From positions 62,001 to 126,000 of the forward strand of contig NZ_JAFFJV010000003.1 of the NCBI RefSeq assembly GCF_016924645.1: a stretch of DNA of 64,000 nt, given 5' to 3'. The position numbers and the translations under genes were made by a program. Below, in pieces: positions 1 through 8,538 of this stretch. Every line of letters starts with the position of its first letter. Position 1 is the first letter of the stretch. Under the pieces are notes generated by a model that worked only from the letters and a program-made list of their open reading frames with translations, made no database searches and was not told where the DNA came from. Source of the DNA: Rufibacter psychrotolerans. GTDB lineage: Bacteria > Bacteroidota > Bacteroidia > Cytophagales > Hymenobacteraceae.

Positions 1-1653
1 CCAGTCTTTGGTGTACTGGGCCAGGAACTCGTAGTTCATCTCCTTGTTCTGGTACTTGCCCACCGAGTAGGCATCGTCAAACCTGCCGCCGGCGGCCTCG
101 CGGTGCTCAATGTTCTGCACGTAGATGTCTGAGCGCACAAAGCCGCTCAGCTTCAGCTCTGGCAGGACCTGGTAAGACAAGCCCACATCGCCGAAGAAAC
201 GGTCGCGGCTGTCGTTGTTGAGGTTCTCGTAGGCCTCAAAATAAGGGTTGTTCCAGTCAATGGGCTCGTAGTTGGTGATCACCCCGGCCGCGTTAGGCCG
301 GTTGATGTTCCAGTGGTAGAAGGTGCCGTCTGGATATTTGTAGTTCTTCAGGCGGTTCATGTCCAGGTTGCGCTGGAACCACTGCGTGAAGTTGCGGGAA
401 CCTTCGTAGTACCCCTGGGCCGGACGCTGCGCCTCATTGGTGGCGTAGTTGATGTTGGTGGAAACGTTCCACTTCTCAGACAGGGCAAGGGAGGCGCTTA
501 GCCCCAGGTTATTGCGCTTGAGCCAGGTATTGGGCTCCACCCCTTCAATGTAGGTGTTGTTGTAGCTCAACCGGAACGTGGTGTTCTCGTTCCCGCCCGA
601 TACGCTTACCCCGTTGTTGATGTTGAACCCGGTCTCAAAGAAGTCTTTGATGTTGTCTGGGTGCGCCACAAACGGCTCCAATTGTCCGTACATGGGGTCC
701 TGCGGATAGAAGCTGTGCATGTGGCGCACGGGCGTGCCGTCCATTTTAGGTCCCCAGCTCTCATCGGTGCCGTCTACGTACTTCTCACCGTTCGCCAGCG
801 TTCGCCAGGTCTGGCTTCCGCCGCCGCCGTACACGTTCTGCATGGGCATCAGGTTACCCACTCTTTCTACCGAGAAAGCTGAGTTGAGCTGCACGGTTAC
901 TTTTTTAGGGCCTTTGCTGCCTTTCTTGGTAGTAATCATGATAACCCCGTACTGGCCCCTGATGCCGTACAGCGCCGAGGCGGTTGGCCCCTTGAGCACG
1001 TTCACCGACTCAATGTCCTCGGGGTTGATGTCCTGCGCCAGGTTACCGTAGTCGGGTCCGTTACGGCCGGCGAAGTTGGCGTTTGAGATGGGCGTGCCGT
1101 CTATCACCACCAGGGGCTGCCCGCCGCCCGTCACCGAGTTCACGCCCCGGATCTGGATCTTCTGCGTACCGCCCATGCTGGCCCCCGAAGAGCCGGATAC
1201 CTGCACCCCGGCCACTTTGCCGGCCAGCGAGCCAAGCACGTTCTGCTCTTTGGTGAAGGTGAGGTTCTCGCCGGTTACCTGCTGGGTGGAGTACCCCAGC
1301 GAGCGCTCACTCCGCTCAATGCCCAGGGCGGTCACCACCACTTCCTGTAGCTGCTGGTTGTCAGGCGAAAGCGGGATGTTGAACGAGGTTCGGTTGGCCA
1401 CCGGCACCTCCTGGGACACGTAGCCCAGGTAACTGATCACCAGCACGGCCGTTTCATCTGGCACGCGCAGGCTGAAATTACCCTCCGCGTCGGTAGAGGT
1501 GCCGGTGGTAGATCCTTTGACCACCACACTCACGCCCGGCAGGGCGCTCCCATCGTCTGAGGAGGTGACTTTCCCGCTGATTTCGCGCTGCTGGGCATAG
1601 GCCATGCCCAACGCAGAAAGCAGCGTTAGTAAAAGAAGTAAGGTTTTTTTCAT
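1..1653 (-). CDS. SusC/RagA-family TonB-linked outer-membrane protein, C-terminus cut by window edge
   Basis: The minus strand is open from the ATG at 1651-1653 to the first base of the window: 551 codons with no stop, so the C-terminal barrel is missing. The N-terminus is a Lys-Lys plus Leu-rich signal peptide ending near AYAQ. It is followed by a carboxypeptidase-regulatory-like domain (about residues 22-105: EISGKVTSSDDGSALPG, then VISYLGY, then LQEVVVTALG). The plug domain follows, with VAGVQVSGSSGASMGG, IQIRGVNS and LVVIDGTPI, and then beta-barrel sequence. This architecture is diagnostic of SusC/RagA proteins, which import glycans or peptides across the outer membrane with a SusD lipoprotein. 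The partner would lie left of the window, so the substrate is unknown. Confidence 0.96.
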   Translation of the reverse strand, partial: MKKTLLLLLTLLSALGMAYAQQREISGKVTSSDDGSALPGVSVVVKGSTTGTSTDAEGNFSLRVPDETAVLVISYLGYVSQEVPVANRTSFNIPLSPDNQQLQEVVVTALGIERSERSLGYSTQQVTGENLTFTKEQNVLGSLAGKVAGVQVSGSSGASMGGTQKIQIRGVNSVTGGGQPLVVIDGTPISNANFAGRNGPDYGNLAQDINPEDIESVNVLKGPTASALYGIRGQYGVIMITTKKGSKGPKKVTVQLNSAFSVERVGNLMPMQNVYGGGGSQTWRTLANGEKYVDGTDESWGPKMDGTPVRHMHSFYPQDPMYGQLEPFVAHPDNIKDFFETGFNINNGVSVSGGNENTTFRLSYNNTYIEGVEPNTWLKRNNLGLSASLALSEKWNVSTNINYATNEAQRPAQGYYEGSRNFTQWFQRNLDMNRLKNYKYPDGTFYHWNINRPNAAGVITNYEPIDWNNPYFEAYENLNNDSRDRFFGDVGLSYQVLPELKLSGFVRSDIYVQNIEHREAAGGRFDDAYSVGKYQNKEMNYEFLAQYTKDW

Positions 1654-1733
1654 ACTTTTTTGGTTAGTAGTTTGAGTTTGAAATAGACTATAGAGGGGGT
1701 AGACAGTACAGGCTTTACCCAAAGAAGTGCCGT

Positions 1734-1741
1734 TAAATATA
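1734..1741 (-). promoter_or_regulatory. possible -7 box of the SusC-type gene
   Basis: On the minus strand this reads TATATTTA, one base from the Bacteroidota -7 consensus TAnnTTTG, about 80 nt upstream of the SusC start. A TTT-containing stretch lies about 16 nt further upstream, but no clean -33 TTG at the usual spacing. Weak prediction. Confidence 0.3.
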
Positions 1742-1844
1742 AGGATTTCACTTTAAAGTAAAAGCCTAATATACGCTATTTTGCTAGCGGCCTGCCTCTG
1801 CAAGGCCGGGCTTACCCGAACAACGGCAAGCTGGCCACACAAAA

Positions 1845-1904
1845 ACCGGGTAGTCCGTTTCAGGGCCGTTTTTGTTGAAAGAGCCCTGAAACAGACCACC
1901 CGGT
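1845..1904. terminator. long imperfect hairpin (family D core) between two minus-strand genes
   Basis: Arms 1845-1866 and 1883-1904 pair over 22 bp with two mismatches. The inner part is GTTTCAGGGC against GCCCTGAAAC, the dispersed family D motif, extended outward by ACCGGGT/ACCCGGT. It lies about 150 nt downstream of the cyclo-ligase stop and about 190 nt upstream of the SusC start. Termination of the upstream gene is the simplest role, although no long U-run follows. Confidence 0.55.
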
Positions 1905-2054
1905 CTGGCATACAGCAAAGTGATTTTTTATTGGTGGGTTCGCAGGAAAGGGCCTGGCGGCGAATGGTTAGAAGCCCCTCTGTGCCAAACCCGGTGGCAG
2001 TTCACCGGCCCGCCGCTCTTTGGGCATGGGGCACCGGACAGGCACAGATTGACC

Positions 2055-2630
2055 TTAAAACGTGTACGTTTGGAAAGGAGTGATCACGGCATCCAGGGTG
2101 AGGTCTTTGGCGTGCACATCGTCAATGCGCTCTACGGGCGGAAACAGGCTTACTCCCAGTTTCTGGCTTGTTTGGGGCAAAAGGGCCAGAAAACGGTCAT
2201 AGTAGCCTTTGCCGTAACCTACCCGATGGCCCTGCAGGTCAAAGGCCAACAGCGGAACCAGCACCGTGGAGATCTCTGACTCGGGCAGCGGCAGGGCGTT
2301 CACCGGCTCGGGAATGCCCCATTTGTTTTCCTGCAGCTGGGTGTCTGGCGTGAACAGGAAATGCGCCATGGAAAAGTCTTCCACGTTGGCCACCGACACA
2401 GCCACCTGCACCTGCGGGTACTTCTCCCAAAGCTGTCGGATGATGGGCCAGGTGTTGATCTCCCCCTGGTGCAGGATGGGCAAAAAGGTATGCACCGTTT
2501 CGCCTGCGGTTGGCGCGAAGTCGGTGAAAAACCGCAGGGCAATCTGCTGGCTCATGCCGTCAATCTCCTGCTGGGTAAGGGCGCGCCGCTGCGCCAGAAC
2601 CAGCTTACGCAAGTCTGCCTTCAACGCCAT
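2055..2630 (-). CDS. 5-formyltetrahydrofolate cyclo-ligase
   Basis: A 191-residue protein, the usual length for this family. It converts 5-formyl-THF to 5,10-methenyl-THF with ATP, salvaging a folate by-product in the cytosol. The N-terminus has the typical LRKLVLAQRRALTQQE helix, and the nucleotide/folate loop GYGKGYYDRFL is intact at about residues 138-148, as is the WGIPEP motif near residue 104. The ATG lies only 2 nt after the stop codon of bshC, so the two genes are almost certainly co-transcribed. The functional link with bacillithiol synthesis is unclear. Confidence 0.95.
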   Translation of the reverse strand: MALKADLRKLVLAQRRALTQQEIDGMSQQIALRFFTDFAPTAGETVHTFLPILHQGEINTWPIIRQLWEKYPQVQVAVSVANVEDFSMAHFLFTPDTQLQENKWGIPEPVNALPLPESEISTVLVPLLAFDLQGHRVGYGKGYYDRFLALLPQTSQKLGVSLFPPVERIDDVHAKDLTLDAVITPFQTYTF

Positions 2631-2632
2631 GC

Positions 2633-4189
2633 CTAGTCTTCCTGCAAGATGGTGAAGCGATAGGCGAACGGATCAAACGCGGCCACCAGTTCCTGGATGA
2701 AGTTGGGGTTATTGGTCTGGTAGGTAAGCAGGTTGTCTACCCGCTCCTGCAGCACGCCCGTGGGGAACAGCTTTTCCTTGAGGTTGGCCAATTGGTTGTA
2801 GGCCGTCTCGTTTTTGCTCTCAATGGCTTTGTTCAGTTTCTTTTCCAGCATCTGCAGGCTGTTCTGGGCTTTCTGCGCCTCTGCTCCTACCGCCTTCACC
2901 AACGTAGGGTCAATGGATTTAGCCAGTTCCTCCACCTGCCGGAACGCCTCTTCTACGGCAGTCCGTTGCTCTTGCAGGCTCAGTTCTTCCTGGTTCAGCA
3001 GCTCGGCCAGGCGTTTCTTGAGTTCGGGCAATTCTTTGAACATCTCCAGCACCGTAAAGCCCAGTTTCTCCATGCGCTGCCGGTTGGCTTTGTTGATGTA
3101 CAAAGCCGAGTTCCGCAACATCACCGCCGGGTACGGCACGCCCAAGGCCTCAAACACGCCTTTCAGCTGGAACCAATAGGCCACTTCGGCCCCGCCGCCA
3201 ATGTACGCCAGGTTAGGCAACACCAGTTCCTGGTACACCGGCCGCAGCACCACATTCGGGCTGATTTTCTCTGGTTGTTCCTGCACCAACTGCAAGATCT
3301 GCTCCTGAGTGAAATCCAGATCAGTGTTCAGCACTTTGTAGTGGTCACCCTCCTTCACGATGCGCTCGCGCAGGTTCTGGTCCAGGTAAAACAGGTTGAT
3401 CTCGCGCACCATCACCTGTGGTTTGTAGTGTCTTTCCAACGCAGCGTTGGTTTGAGAAATAGCGTTGAAGCCTACTTGCTCGGTCAACTCACGCTGGGCC
3501 ACCGGAACGAACGCCCGCTTCAAAGCCGGACTGTCTCCGTCCACGCACACCACCCCGTATTCGCCAAACAAGCCGTTCACAATCTGGCGCATGGCCTGGG
3601 CCAGGGTAGCACACTCGGTATAAGCCTGCTCAAACAGCGGATAATCCTCGGGCATCTCGTCCAGAAGCTCGTTCAAGCCGTCCGTGGCAAACCGCCCCAC
3701 GGCACCTTTGGCATCGCTCTCCCAGGTATAGGTCTTCCCGAAAAGGGTGAAGTGGTTTACCTCGGCAAAGTCGTGGTCCTCGGTGGCCATCCAGTACACG
3801 GGGACAAACTTCTGGCTTGGGTAGGCTTTCTGCAGTTCCTGAGCGGTTTTAATTGCCGTCACAATCTTGTACACGAAGTACAACGGACCCGTGAACAGGC
3901 TGAGCTGATGCCCGGTAGTGATGGTGAAGGTATTTTCATCGGCTAGAGCCGCAATATTGGCCTGTACCGCCTCAGAAACCTCTAGGCTTCCATACTGCCG
4001 CTGCAGTTCCTCCACCAACGTCTGCCGCTGCTCCTGCGGAAAAGCGCGTTCTTTGATCAACGCCGGAAACGAGCTGATTTCAGGGAAATGGGCATAAAAC
4101 GGCTGAAGCTTCGCATCCTTTCTAAGGTAATCCAACACGAGCGAAGAGAAGGCACCGGTGGCGCTATAGTCAATACAGGAAACGTTCAT
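2633..4189 (-). CDS. bshC: bacillithiol biosynthesis cysteine-adding enzyme BshC
   Basis: 518 residues, near the usual length of BshC. Recognised by TTGHQLSLFTGPLYFVYK (about residues 91-108) and VYWMATEDHDFAEVNHF (about residues 130-150), which are landmarks of the family. A long charged coiled-coil region follows in the C-terminal half (about residues 375-480, rich in Glu, Lys and Leu). BshC is assigned to the last step of bacillithiol synthesis, adding cysteine to GlcN-malate. The partner genes bshA and bshB are not in the window. It is the first gene of a two-gene unit with the cyclo-ligase, and a TACCTTTG -7 box lies 36 nt upstream of its ATG. Confidence 0.95.
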   Translation of the reverse strand: MNVSCIDYSATGAFSSLVLDYLRKDAKLQPFYAHFPEISSFPALIKERAFPQEQRQTLVEELQRQYGSLEVSEAVQANIAALADENTFTITTGHQLSLFTGPLYFVYKIVTAIKTAQELQKAYPSQKFVPVYWMATEDHDFAEVNHFTLFGKTYTWESDAKGAVGRFATDGLNELLDEMPEDYPLFEQAYTECATLAQAMRQIVNGLFGEYGVVCVDGDSPALKRAFVPVAQRELTEQVGFNAISQTNAALERHYKPQVMVREINLFYLDQNLRERIVKEGDHYKVLNTDLDFTQEQILQLVQEQPEKISPNVVLRPVYQELVLPNLAYIGGGAEVAYWFQLKGVFEALGVPYPAVMLRNSALYINKANRQRMEKLGFTVLEMFKELPELKKRLAELLNQEELSLQEQRTAVEEAFRQVEELAKSIDPTLVKAVGAEAQKAQNSLQMLEKKLNKAIESKNETAYNQLANLKEKLFPTGVLQERVDNLLTYQTNNPNFIQELVAAFDPFAYRFTILQED

Positions 4190-4225
4190 ATCAAGGGCAT
4201 GCCGGCGTTAAGCGCGCACGCCGTG

Positions 4226-4233
4226 CAAAGGTA
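4226..4233 (-). promoter_or_regulatory. -7 box upstream of bshC
   Basis: On the minus strand this is TACCTTTG, an exact match to the Bacteroidota TAnnTTTG -7 element, 36 nt before the bshC ATG. No TTG sits at the ideal 19-nt spacing upstream, so the call rests on the -7 box alone. Confidence 0.45.
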
Positions 4234-4382
4234 AAATGTATTTTCAGAAATATACCGGTAGTACGTTCCTAAGCGCTTCAGGGATGGTGTAATGCAGGAA
4301 ACTGCGCGGCTAAATTGGTTTTAGGGCTCTTTTCTGAAAAACTGGCAGGAACTGTGATTGGGAGCTTGAGGATAAACCCTCT

Positions 4383-4470
4383 ATGGCGCGGAAGTTACCT
4401 CCGTGACTACCCTTCATAAGTCACGGAAGTAACTTATGAAGGGTAGTCACGGAGGTAACTTCCGCGCCAT
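4383..4470. repeat. perfect 38-bp inverted repeat with 12-nt loop
   Basis: The arms 4383-4420 and 4433-4470 are exact reverse complements over 38 bp. The loop (4421-4432) continues the theme: a GTCACGGARGTAACTT unit occurs directly at 4420-4435 (in loop and second arm) and 4446-4461, and inverted at 4391-4406. It sits in the gap between bshC (start 4189) and rimO (end 4853). The length and perfection exceed an ordinary terminator and suggest recent origin or active maintenance. Confidence 0.9.
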
Positions 4471-4539
4471 CATATGAAATAGGTTTTAAGGCTATTTTCT
4501 GAAAAGCGGCCAAAATAACAATGTTAATAAGAACCCCCT

Positions 4540-4740
4540 GGCGCGAGTCTCCATACTCGCGGCTCCGGATGACGGGTAGTCTCTGACTACCCTCGCTGCG
4601 CAGCAGCGAAACTACTTTGGCAGATTTCCCTGCCTGGCAGTAAACAGGTGCTTACCCAAGAACTCCATCTCATGGTTCCCGGCGAGTCTGGAGACTCGCA
4701 TCATCCGGAGGCACGAGTTTGGAAACTCGCGCCAGTGATA
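4540..4740. repeat. cluster of short hairpins, including degenerate family C elements
   Basis: Four stem-loops stand in a row: GCGAGTCTCC...ACTCGCG (about 4544-4563), GGGTAGTC-TCT-GACTACCC (4574-4592) directly followed by TCGCTG...CAGCGA (to 4609), GCGAGTCT-GG-AGACTCGC (about 4682-4699) and ACGAGTTT-GG-AAACTCG followed by CGCCAG (about 4711-4733). The first and last carry the GCGCCAG flank of family C seen near 41.2-41.8 kb. The arms differ between copies but stay paired. Confidence 0.7.
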
Positions 4741-4766
4741 GGAAGGAAGGCTGCACATAAAACAAG

Positions 4767-4801
4767 AAGACCTCACAGGTTTTGGAAACCTGTGAGGTCT
4801 T
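4767..4801 (-). terminator. family E terminator of rimO
   Basis: A 16-bp perfect stem (4767-4782 with 4786-4801, AGACCTCACAGGTTT against AAACCTGTGAGGTCT) with a 3-nt loop, about 50 nt after the rimO stop on the minus strand. A hairpin with the same CCTCACAGG core lies after def at 34917-34949. Confidence 0.75.
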
Positions 4802-4852
4802 TAAAATGCTTCTGTTTTAAGCCGGATTTTGGGAAAAGAACCGAAAAACTGC

Positions 4853-6214
4853 TTAGTTCACGGCGGCGTCTTTGGCTACGGTGTGCTTGGTCTCGTAAGC
4901 ATTTCCTACCACTTCGCCGTACAGGTCGAAGTCAGAGGAATCGGTGATTTTCACGTTGGCGAAATCGCCCAGGCGCACGTAGTTGGAATCGGCGGGAACT
5001 AACACTTCATTGTCTACCTCCGGGGAATCGTATTGGGTACGGCCCACGAAGTAACCGCTCTCCTTCCGGTCGAACAAGACTTTGTAGGTGTTGCCTACTC
5101 TCTCTTCGTTCAGCTCCAGGGAAATGCCTTGCTGCAGTTCCATGATGGCATCGGCGCGCTCTTGTTTCACCTCGTCCGGCACGTTGTCTTCCAAGGTGTG
5201 CGAGTGCGTATTTTCTTCGTGCGAGTAGGTGAAGATCCCCAGACGGTCGAAACGGGTTTCCTCTACCCAGCGGTACATCTCCTCAAAGTCCTGCTGCGTC
5301 TCACCGGGGTGACCGGCAATCAGCGTAGTGCGCAGAGCGATGTCTGGTACGCGCTGACGGATAGTGTCTACCAGTTCCAGCGTACGGCGTTTGGTGATGC
5401 CGCGGCGCATGGTCTTGAGCATGTTGTCTGAGATGTGCTGCAACGGCATATCCAGGTACTTGCAGATGTTCTCACGCTCTACCATTACGTCCAGAGCATC
5501 CATCGGGAACTGGCTTGGGTAGGCGTATTGCATTCTGATCCACTCAATGCCGTTCACGTCTGACAGGCGCTGTAACAGCTCGGCTAGTTTGCGCTCGCCG
5601 TAGTGCTGCAGGCCGTAGTACGTCAAATCCTGCGCAATCAGGATCAATTCTTTGGTGCCCATTTTGGCCAGGCGCGTGGCTTCCTGCACCAGGCTTTCCA
5701 TTGGGCGGTCCATGTGCTTGCCGCGCATCAACGGGATGGCGCAGAACGAGCAGGGACGGTTACAGCCCTCGGCAATCTTGAAGTAGGCGTAATGCTTAGG
5801 CGTAGTGAGCAGACGCTCGCCAATAAGTTCGTGCTTGTAATCGGCTTCCAGGGTTTTCAGGAGCTGCGGCAACTCCAGGGTCCCGAAATAGGCGTCTACC
5901 TGCGGAATCTCTTCTTCCAGCGAGTCTTTGTAGCGCTGGGAAAGGCAGCCGGTTACGTAGAGTTTATCAATAGCGCCGGCTTCTTTGGCATCGGCGTAGC
6001 GCAGAATGGTGTCAATGGATTCCTGCTTGGCGTTGTCAATAAAGCCGCAGGTATTCACGATGATGATGTTAGCGTCATCTTTCTCTGAATCGTGCACCAC
6101 GTCGCGGTCGTTGGCGCGCAACTGGCCCATGAGCACCTCAGAGTCTACCAGGTTCTTGGAGCAACCCAGCGTGATAACGTTGTATTTGTCTTTTTTAAGC
6201 GATCTTACTTTCAC
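4853..6214 (-). CDS. rimO: ribosomal protein S12 methylthiotransferase RimO
   Basis: 453 residues with the three domains of the MiaB/RimO family. The N-terminal UPF0004 domain has cysteines in TLGCSKNLVDSEV, VNTCGFIDNA and VTGCLSQRY. The radical-SAM domain holds the CxxxCxxC motif as CNRPCSFC near residue 151, with IPLMRGKH following. A C-terminal TRAM domain ends the protein. RimO methylthiolates an aspartate of ribosomal protein S12 using two iron-sulfur clusters. CGFIDNA and the CSKNLVDSE start favour RimO over MiaB. It follows ftsY in the same direction, but a RAYT gene and its palindromes separate them, so it probably uses its own promoter. Confidence 0.96.
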   Translation of the reverse strand: MKVRSLKKDKYNVITLGCSKNLVDSEVLMGQLRANDRDVVHDSEKDDANIIIVNTCGFIDNAKQESIDTILRYADAKEAGAIDKLYVTGCLSQRYKDSLEEEIPQVDAYFGTLELPQLLKTLEADYKHELIGERLLTTPKHYAYFKIAEGCNRPCSFCAIPLMRGKHMDRPMESLVQEATRLAKMGTKELILIAQDLTYYGLQHYGERKLAELLQRLSDVNGIEWIRMQYAYPSQFPMDALDVMVERENICKYLDMPLQHISDNMLKTMRRGITKRRTLELVDTIRQRVPDIALRTTLIAGHPGETQQDFEEMYRWVEETRFDRLGIFTYSHEENTHSHTLEDNVPDEVKQERADAIMELQQGISLELNEERVGNTYKVLFDRKESGYFVGRTQYDSPEVDNEVLVPADSNYVRLGDFANVKITDSSDFDLYGEVVGNAYETKHTVAKDAAVN

Positions 6215-6283
6215 AGAAATGCAGTACGGTTAGTCCTTTGCCAACCAACCCTCTCCGGGAAAGGTTCGTTTTGAAAGGATTTG

Positions 6284-6291
6284 CAAAGGTA
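6284..6291 (-). promoter_or_regulatory. -7 box upstream of rimO
   Basis: Reads TACCTTTG on the minus strand, an exact TAnnTTTG match about 70 nt before the rimO ATG. It is immediately followed upstream by the RAYT-associated palindromes. No TTG at 19-nt spacing. Confidence 0.4.
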
Positions 6292-6311
6292 CGATTTGTT
6301 TAGGGATTTTG

Positions 6312-6399
6312 GTAGGGGCGTATCGCATACGCCCTACACATTGCCGATCACGGAATCGGAACGATTGGGAACAATTGGGCGTATGCGATACGCCCCTAC
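6312..6399. repeat. family A REP pair upstream of the RAYT gene
   Basis: Two copies of a 23-bp element in perfect inverted orientation: 6312-6334 (GTAGGGGCG...ACGCCC) and 6377-6399, separated by 42 nt. Each copy is itself a hairpin (GGGCGTAT-CGC-ATACGCCC type). This paired arrangement is that of a bacterial interspersed mosaic element. It ends 18 nt before the RAYT start. Confidence 0.9.
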
Positions 6400-6417
6400 A
6401 TATGATTTCGCAAATCC

Positions 6418-6951
6418 ATGGGTGTTATGGCGTATAATGCAAATATTCACCAGAGACGTTCTATTCGGCTGAAAGGGTATGACTACGGCCAGGAGGGAGC
6501 CTACTTCGTTACGCTCTGCACAAAAAACCGCGCCCATTTATTTGGGGAAGTTGAGGGCGGCGAAATGAAGTTAAATCAGTTTGGCATGATTGCTTCTCAG
6601 GAATGGGCAAAGACGCCGGAAGTGCGGATGAATGTGGTGTTAGATGTTTTCATCATCATGCCGAACCATCTGCATGGCATCCTTTTTATCACAGAAAGCA
6701 AAACAGAAGCGCGTCATGATGATGTAACTCCGTTTCTGTCACCTTCCCAAACCGTGGGTGCTATTGTGCGTGGATATAAATCTGCTGTGACTAAGCAAAT
6801 CAATGCGCTACTGCCAGAAGCGGAGAAAATGACCGTATGGCAGCGCAATTACCATGAGCATATCATTAGAAATGCACGGGCGCACCAGTACATCTCAGCC
6901 TATATTAGCAACAACCCCACCCGTTGGAAAGCAGACAGGTTTTTCTCGTAG
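6418..6951 (+). CDS. REP-associated tyrosine transposase (RAYT, Y1 family)
   Basis: 177 residues, related to IS200/IS605 transposases but without accessory genes. The HUH metal motif is in IMPNHLHGIL (about residues 80-89), and the catalytic tyrosine is probably in WQRNYHEHIIR (about residues 141-151). GAYFVTLCTKNR near residue 28 is the family's N-terminal strand. RAYTs are single-copy host-tamed nucleases thought to act on REP hairpins. Here family A palindromes flank the gene on both sides, and the TAG stop codon (6949-6951) lies inside the first downstream palindrome. The frame is intact and appears functional. It lies opposite to and between ftsY and rimO. An alternative start is at 6427. 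Confidence 0.93.
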   Translation: MGVMAYNANIHQRRSIRLKGYDYGQEGAYFVTLCTKNRAHLFGEVEGGEMKLNQFGMIASQEWAKTPEVRMNVVLDVFIIMPNHLHGILFITESKTEARHDDVTPFLSPSQTVGAIVRGYKSAVTKQINALLPEAEKMTVWQRNYHEHIIRNARAHQYISAYISNNPTRWKADRFFS

Positions 6952-7059
6952 GGGCGAATTGCATTCGCCCTAAGCATTGCTGATCATGGAATAGTAGATG
7001 GTCTTAAACAGCTCATCATGCTATTAGGAAACGATTGGGCATACGCAAGACGCCCCTAC
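6948..7059. repeat. family A REP pair downstream of the RAYT gene
   Basis: GTAGGGGCGAATTGCATTCG... at 6948-6970 is a variant of the upstream REP in which the stem has changed from GTAT/ATAC to GAAT/ATTC, so pairing is kept. The following bases (AAGCATTGCTGATCATGGAA) also match the upstream spacer. A more degenerate inverted copy lies at 7037-7059 (GGGCATACG...CGCCCCTAC). With 6312-6399 it brackets the transposase. Confidence 0.88.
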
Positions 7060-7123
7060 GGTATCAACAATACCATTCCTGATTTCGGCCTACTTTTTCA
7101 AAATCAGCCCCAAACAGCCTTTC

Positions 7124-8083
7124 CTATTTTTTAGAGAACAACGAGTCCACGAACTCGCGTTTGTCAAAAACCTGCAGGTCTTCCACGCGCTCACCTACGC
7201 CAATGTATTTCACCGGAATCTTGAACTCGTCTGAAATGCCTATGATCACGCCGCCTTTGGCCGTACCGTCTAGTTTTGTTACCGCAAGGGCGGTTACTTC
7301 AGTGGCTTTCGTGAATTCACGGGCCTGGATCACGGCGTTCTGGCCGGTACTGCCGTCCAGTACCAACAGTACTTCCTGCGGCGCGTCTTCAATCACTTTC
7401 TGCATCACGCGCTTGATCTTGGAGAGCTCGTTCATGAGGCCCACTTTGGTGTGCAGACGGCCGGCGGTGTCAATGATGACCACATCGGCCCCCATCTCTA
7501 CGCCTTTGCGCACCGCATCATAGGCTACCGAGGCTGGGTCTGTGTTCATGCCGTGGTCAATCACCGGAATGCCTACGCGGTCACCCCAGATTTTGAGCTG
7601 GTCCACGGCGGCAGCTCTAAAGGTATCACCGGCGCCCAGTACTACTTTCTTGCCGGCTTTGTGGAACTGCGAGGCTAGTTTCCCAATGGTGGTGGTTTTG
7701 CCCACGCCGTTCACGCCTACTACCATGATCACGTACGGGTTACCACCGGTGTCTGGCAAGCTAAAGTCTTCGGCCACGCCGCCTTTGCTTTCCTCCATCA
7801 AATCCATGATCTCCTCGCGCAGGATACGGTCCAGCTCAGAGGTGCCCACGTATTTGTCACGGGCCACGCGTTTTTCAATGCGGTCAATGATCTTGACGGT
7901 GGTGTTGATTCCCACGTCGGCGTGCACCAGTACGGTTTCCAGTTCGTCCAGTACTTCTTCGTCTACCTTTGACTTGCCCACCACCGCTTTGCTGAGCTGG
8001 TCAAAGAAGCTGGTTTTGGTTTTCTCCAGACCTTTGTCCAGAGATTCTTTTTTCTCTTTGTTGAAGAAACCGAAAAGTGCCAT
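7124..8083 (-). CDS. ftsY: signal recognition particle receptor FtsY
   Basis: 319 residues with a short N-terminal segment ([20 protein letters not shown]) rather than the long acidic A domain of enterobacteria. The NG GTPase follows: P-loop [10 protein letters not shown] near residue 128, DTFRAAA, DTAGR near residue 208 and [10 protein letters not shown] near residue 271. FtsY docks SRP-ribosome complexes at the inner membrane. It is downstream of DUF4295, L33 and L28 in the same orientation, the usual order in Bacteroidota, with a 111-nt gap to DUF4295. Confidence 0.98.
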   Translation of the reverse strand: MALFGFFNKEKKESLDKGLEKTKTSFFDQLSKAVVGKSKVDEEVLDELETVLVHADVGINTTVKIIDRIEKRVARDKYVGTSELDRILREEIMDLMEESKGGVAEDFSLPDTGGNPYVIMVVGVNGVGKTTTIGKLASQFHKAGKKVVLGAGDTFRAAAVDQLKIWGDRVGIPVIDHGMNTDPASVAYDAVRKGVEMGADVVIIDTAGRLHTKVGLMNELSKIKRVMQKVIEDAPQEVLLVLDGSTGQNAVIQAREFTKATEVTALAVTKLDGTAKGGVIIGISDEFKIPVKYIGVGERVEDLQVFDKREFVDSLFSKK

Positions 8084-8194
8084 AGCCGTGCTGGGTACTG
8101 TTGGTGGTAAAAAGGATTAAAAAGGGGCGAATACCAAAAAAGTCCCGCGTATGGAGGGACTTTTACAGGTATATCATTAATGCGATATCGGCAA

Positions 8195-8347
8195 TTATTT
8201 TTTCAGGGCGTCCTGAACTTGGTCTACAGGCACCATTTCTTCTCTGAAGGTGTAAGCACCAGTCTTAGGAGACTTAACAGCTTTGATTACCTTCGCCCAG
8301 TCTTTACCGGTTGCGGTCTTCAGGGTAGCAACTACTTTCTTAGCCAT
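8195..8347 (-). CDS. DUF4295 small ribosome-associated protein
   Basis: A 50-residue basic protein starting MAKKVVATLKTATGKDWAKV and ending QDALKK, with TAA at 8195-8197. The sequence and position, 2 nt after rpmG and before ftsY, identify the Bacteroidota family DUF4295. I recall this family being reported as a large-subunit ribosomal protein (bL38) in Flavobacterium ribosome structures; that link is from memory. Composition (11 Lys, no Cys) suits an rRNA-binding protein. It is too short for most ORF cut-offs but its frame, start and neighbours leave little doubt. Confidence 0.93.
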   Translation of the reverse strand: MAKKVVATLKTATGKDWAKVIKAVKSPKTGAYTFREEMVPVDQVQDALKK

Positions 8348-8349
8348 GG

Positions 8350-8538
8350 TTATTTAATTTCTTTATGTACAGTTACTTTCTTCATGAAAGGATTGAACTT
8401 CTTCATCTCCAAACGCTCAGGAGTGTTCTTTCTGTTTTTGGTAGTGATATACCGAGACATGCCAGGTACGCCGGAGTTTTTCTGCTCAGTGCACTCCAAA
8501 ATCACCTGAACTCTATTGCCTTTAGCTTTCTTTGCCAT
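8350..8538 (-). CDS. rpmG: 50S ribosomal protein L33
   Basis: 62 residues: [19 protein letters not shown], then [20 protein letters not shown] and [17 protein letters not shown], the full bL33 pattern. Only one cysteine is present, so it is the zinc-free (C-minus) type. The stop lies 2 nt before the DUF4295 start, so the two are surely co-translated. In most Bacteroidota rpmG directly follows rpmB. Here an M24 peptidase gene and about 200 nt separate them. Confidence 0.97.
   Translation of the reverse strand: MAKKAKGNRVQVILECTEQKNSGVPGMSRYITTKNRKNTPERLEMKKFNPFMKKVTVHKEIK

Noticed and set aside
2792..3946. 384-residue frame on the plus strand
   Set aside because: Lies entirely inside bshC on the opposite strand; rich in His, Gln and Leu as expected from complementing GC-rich codons, with no motif.
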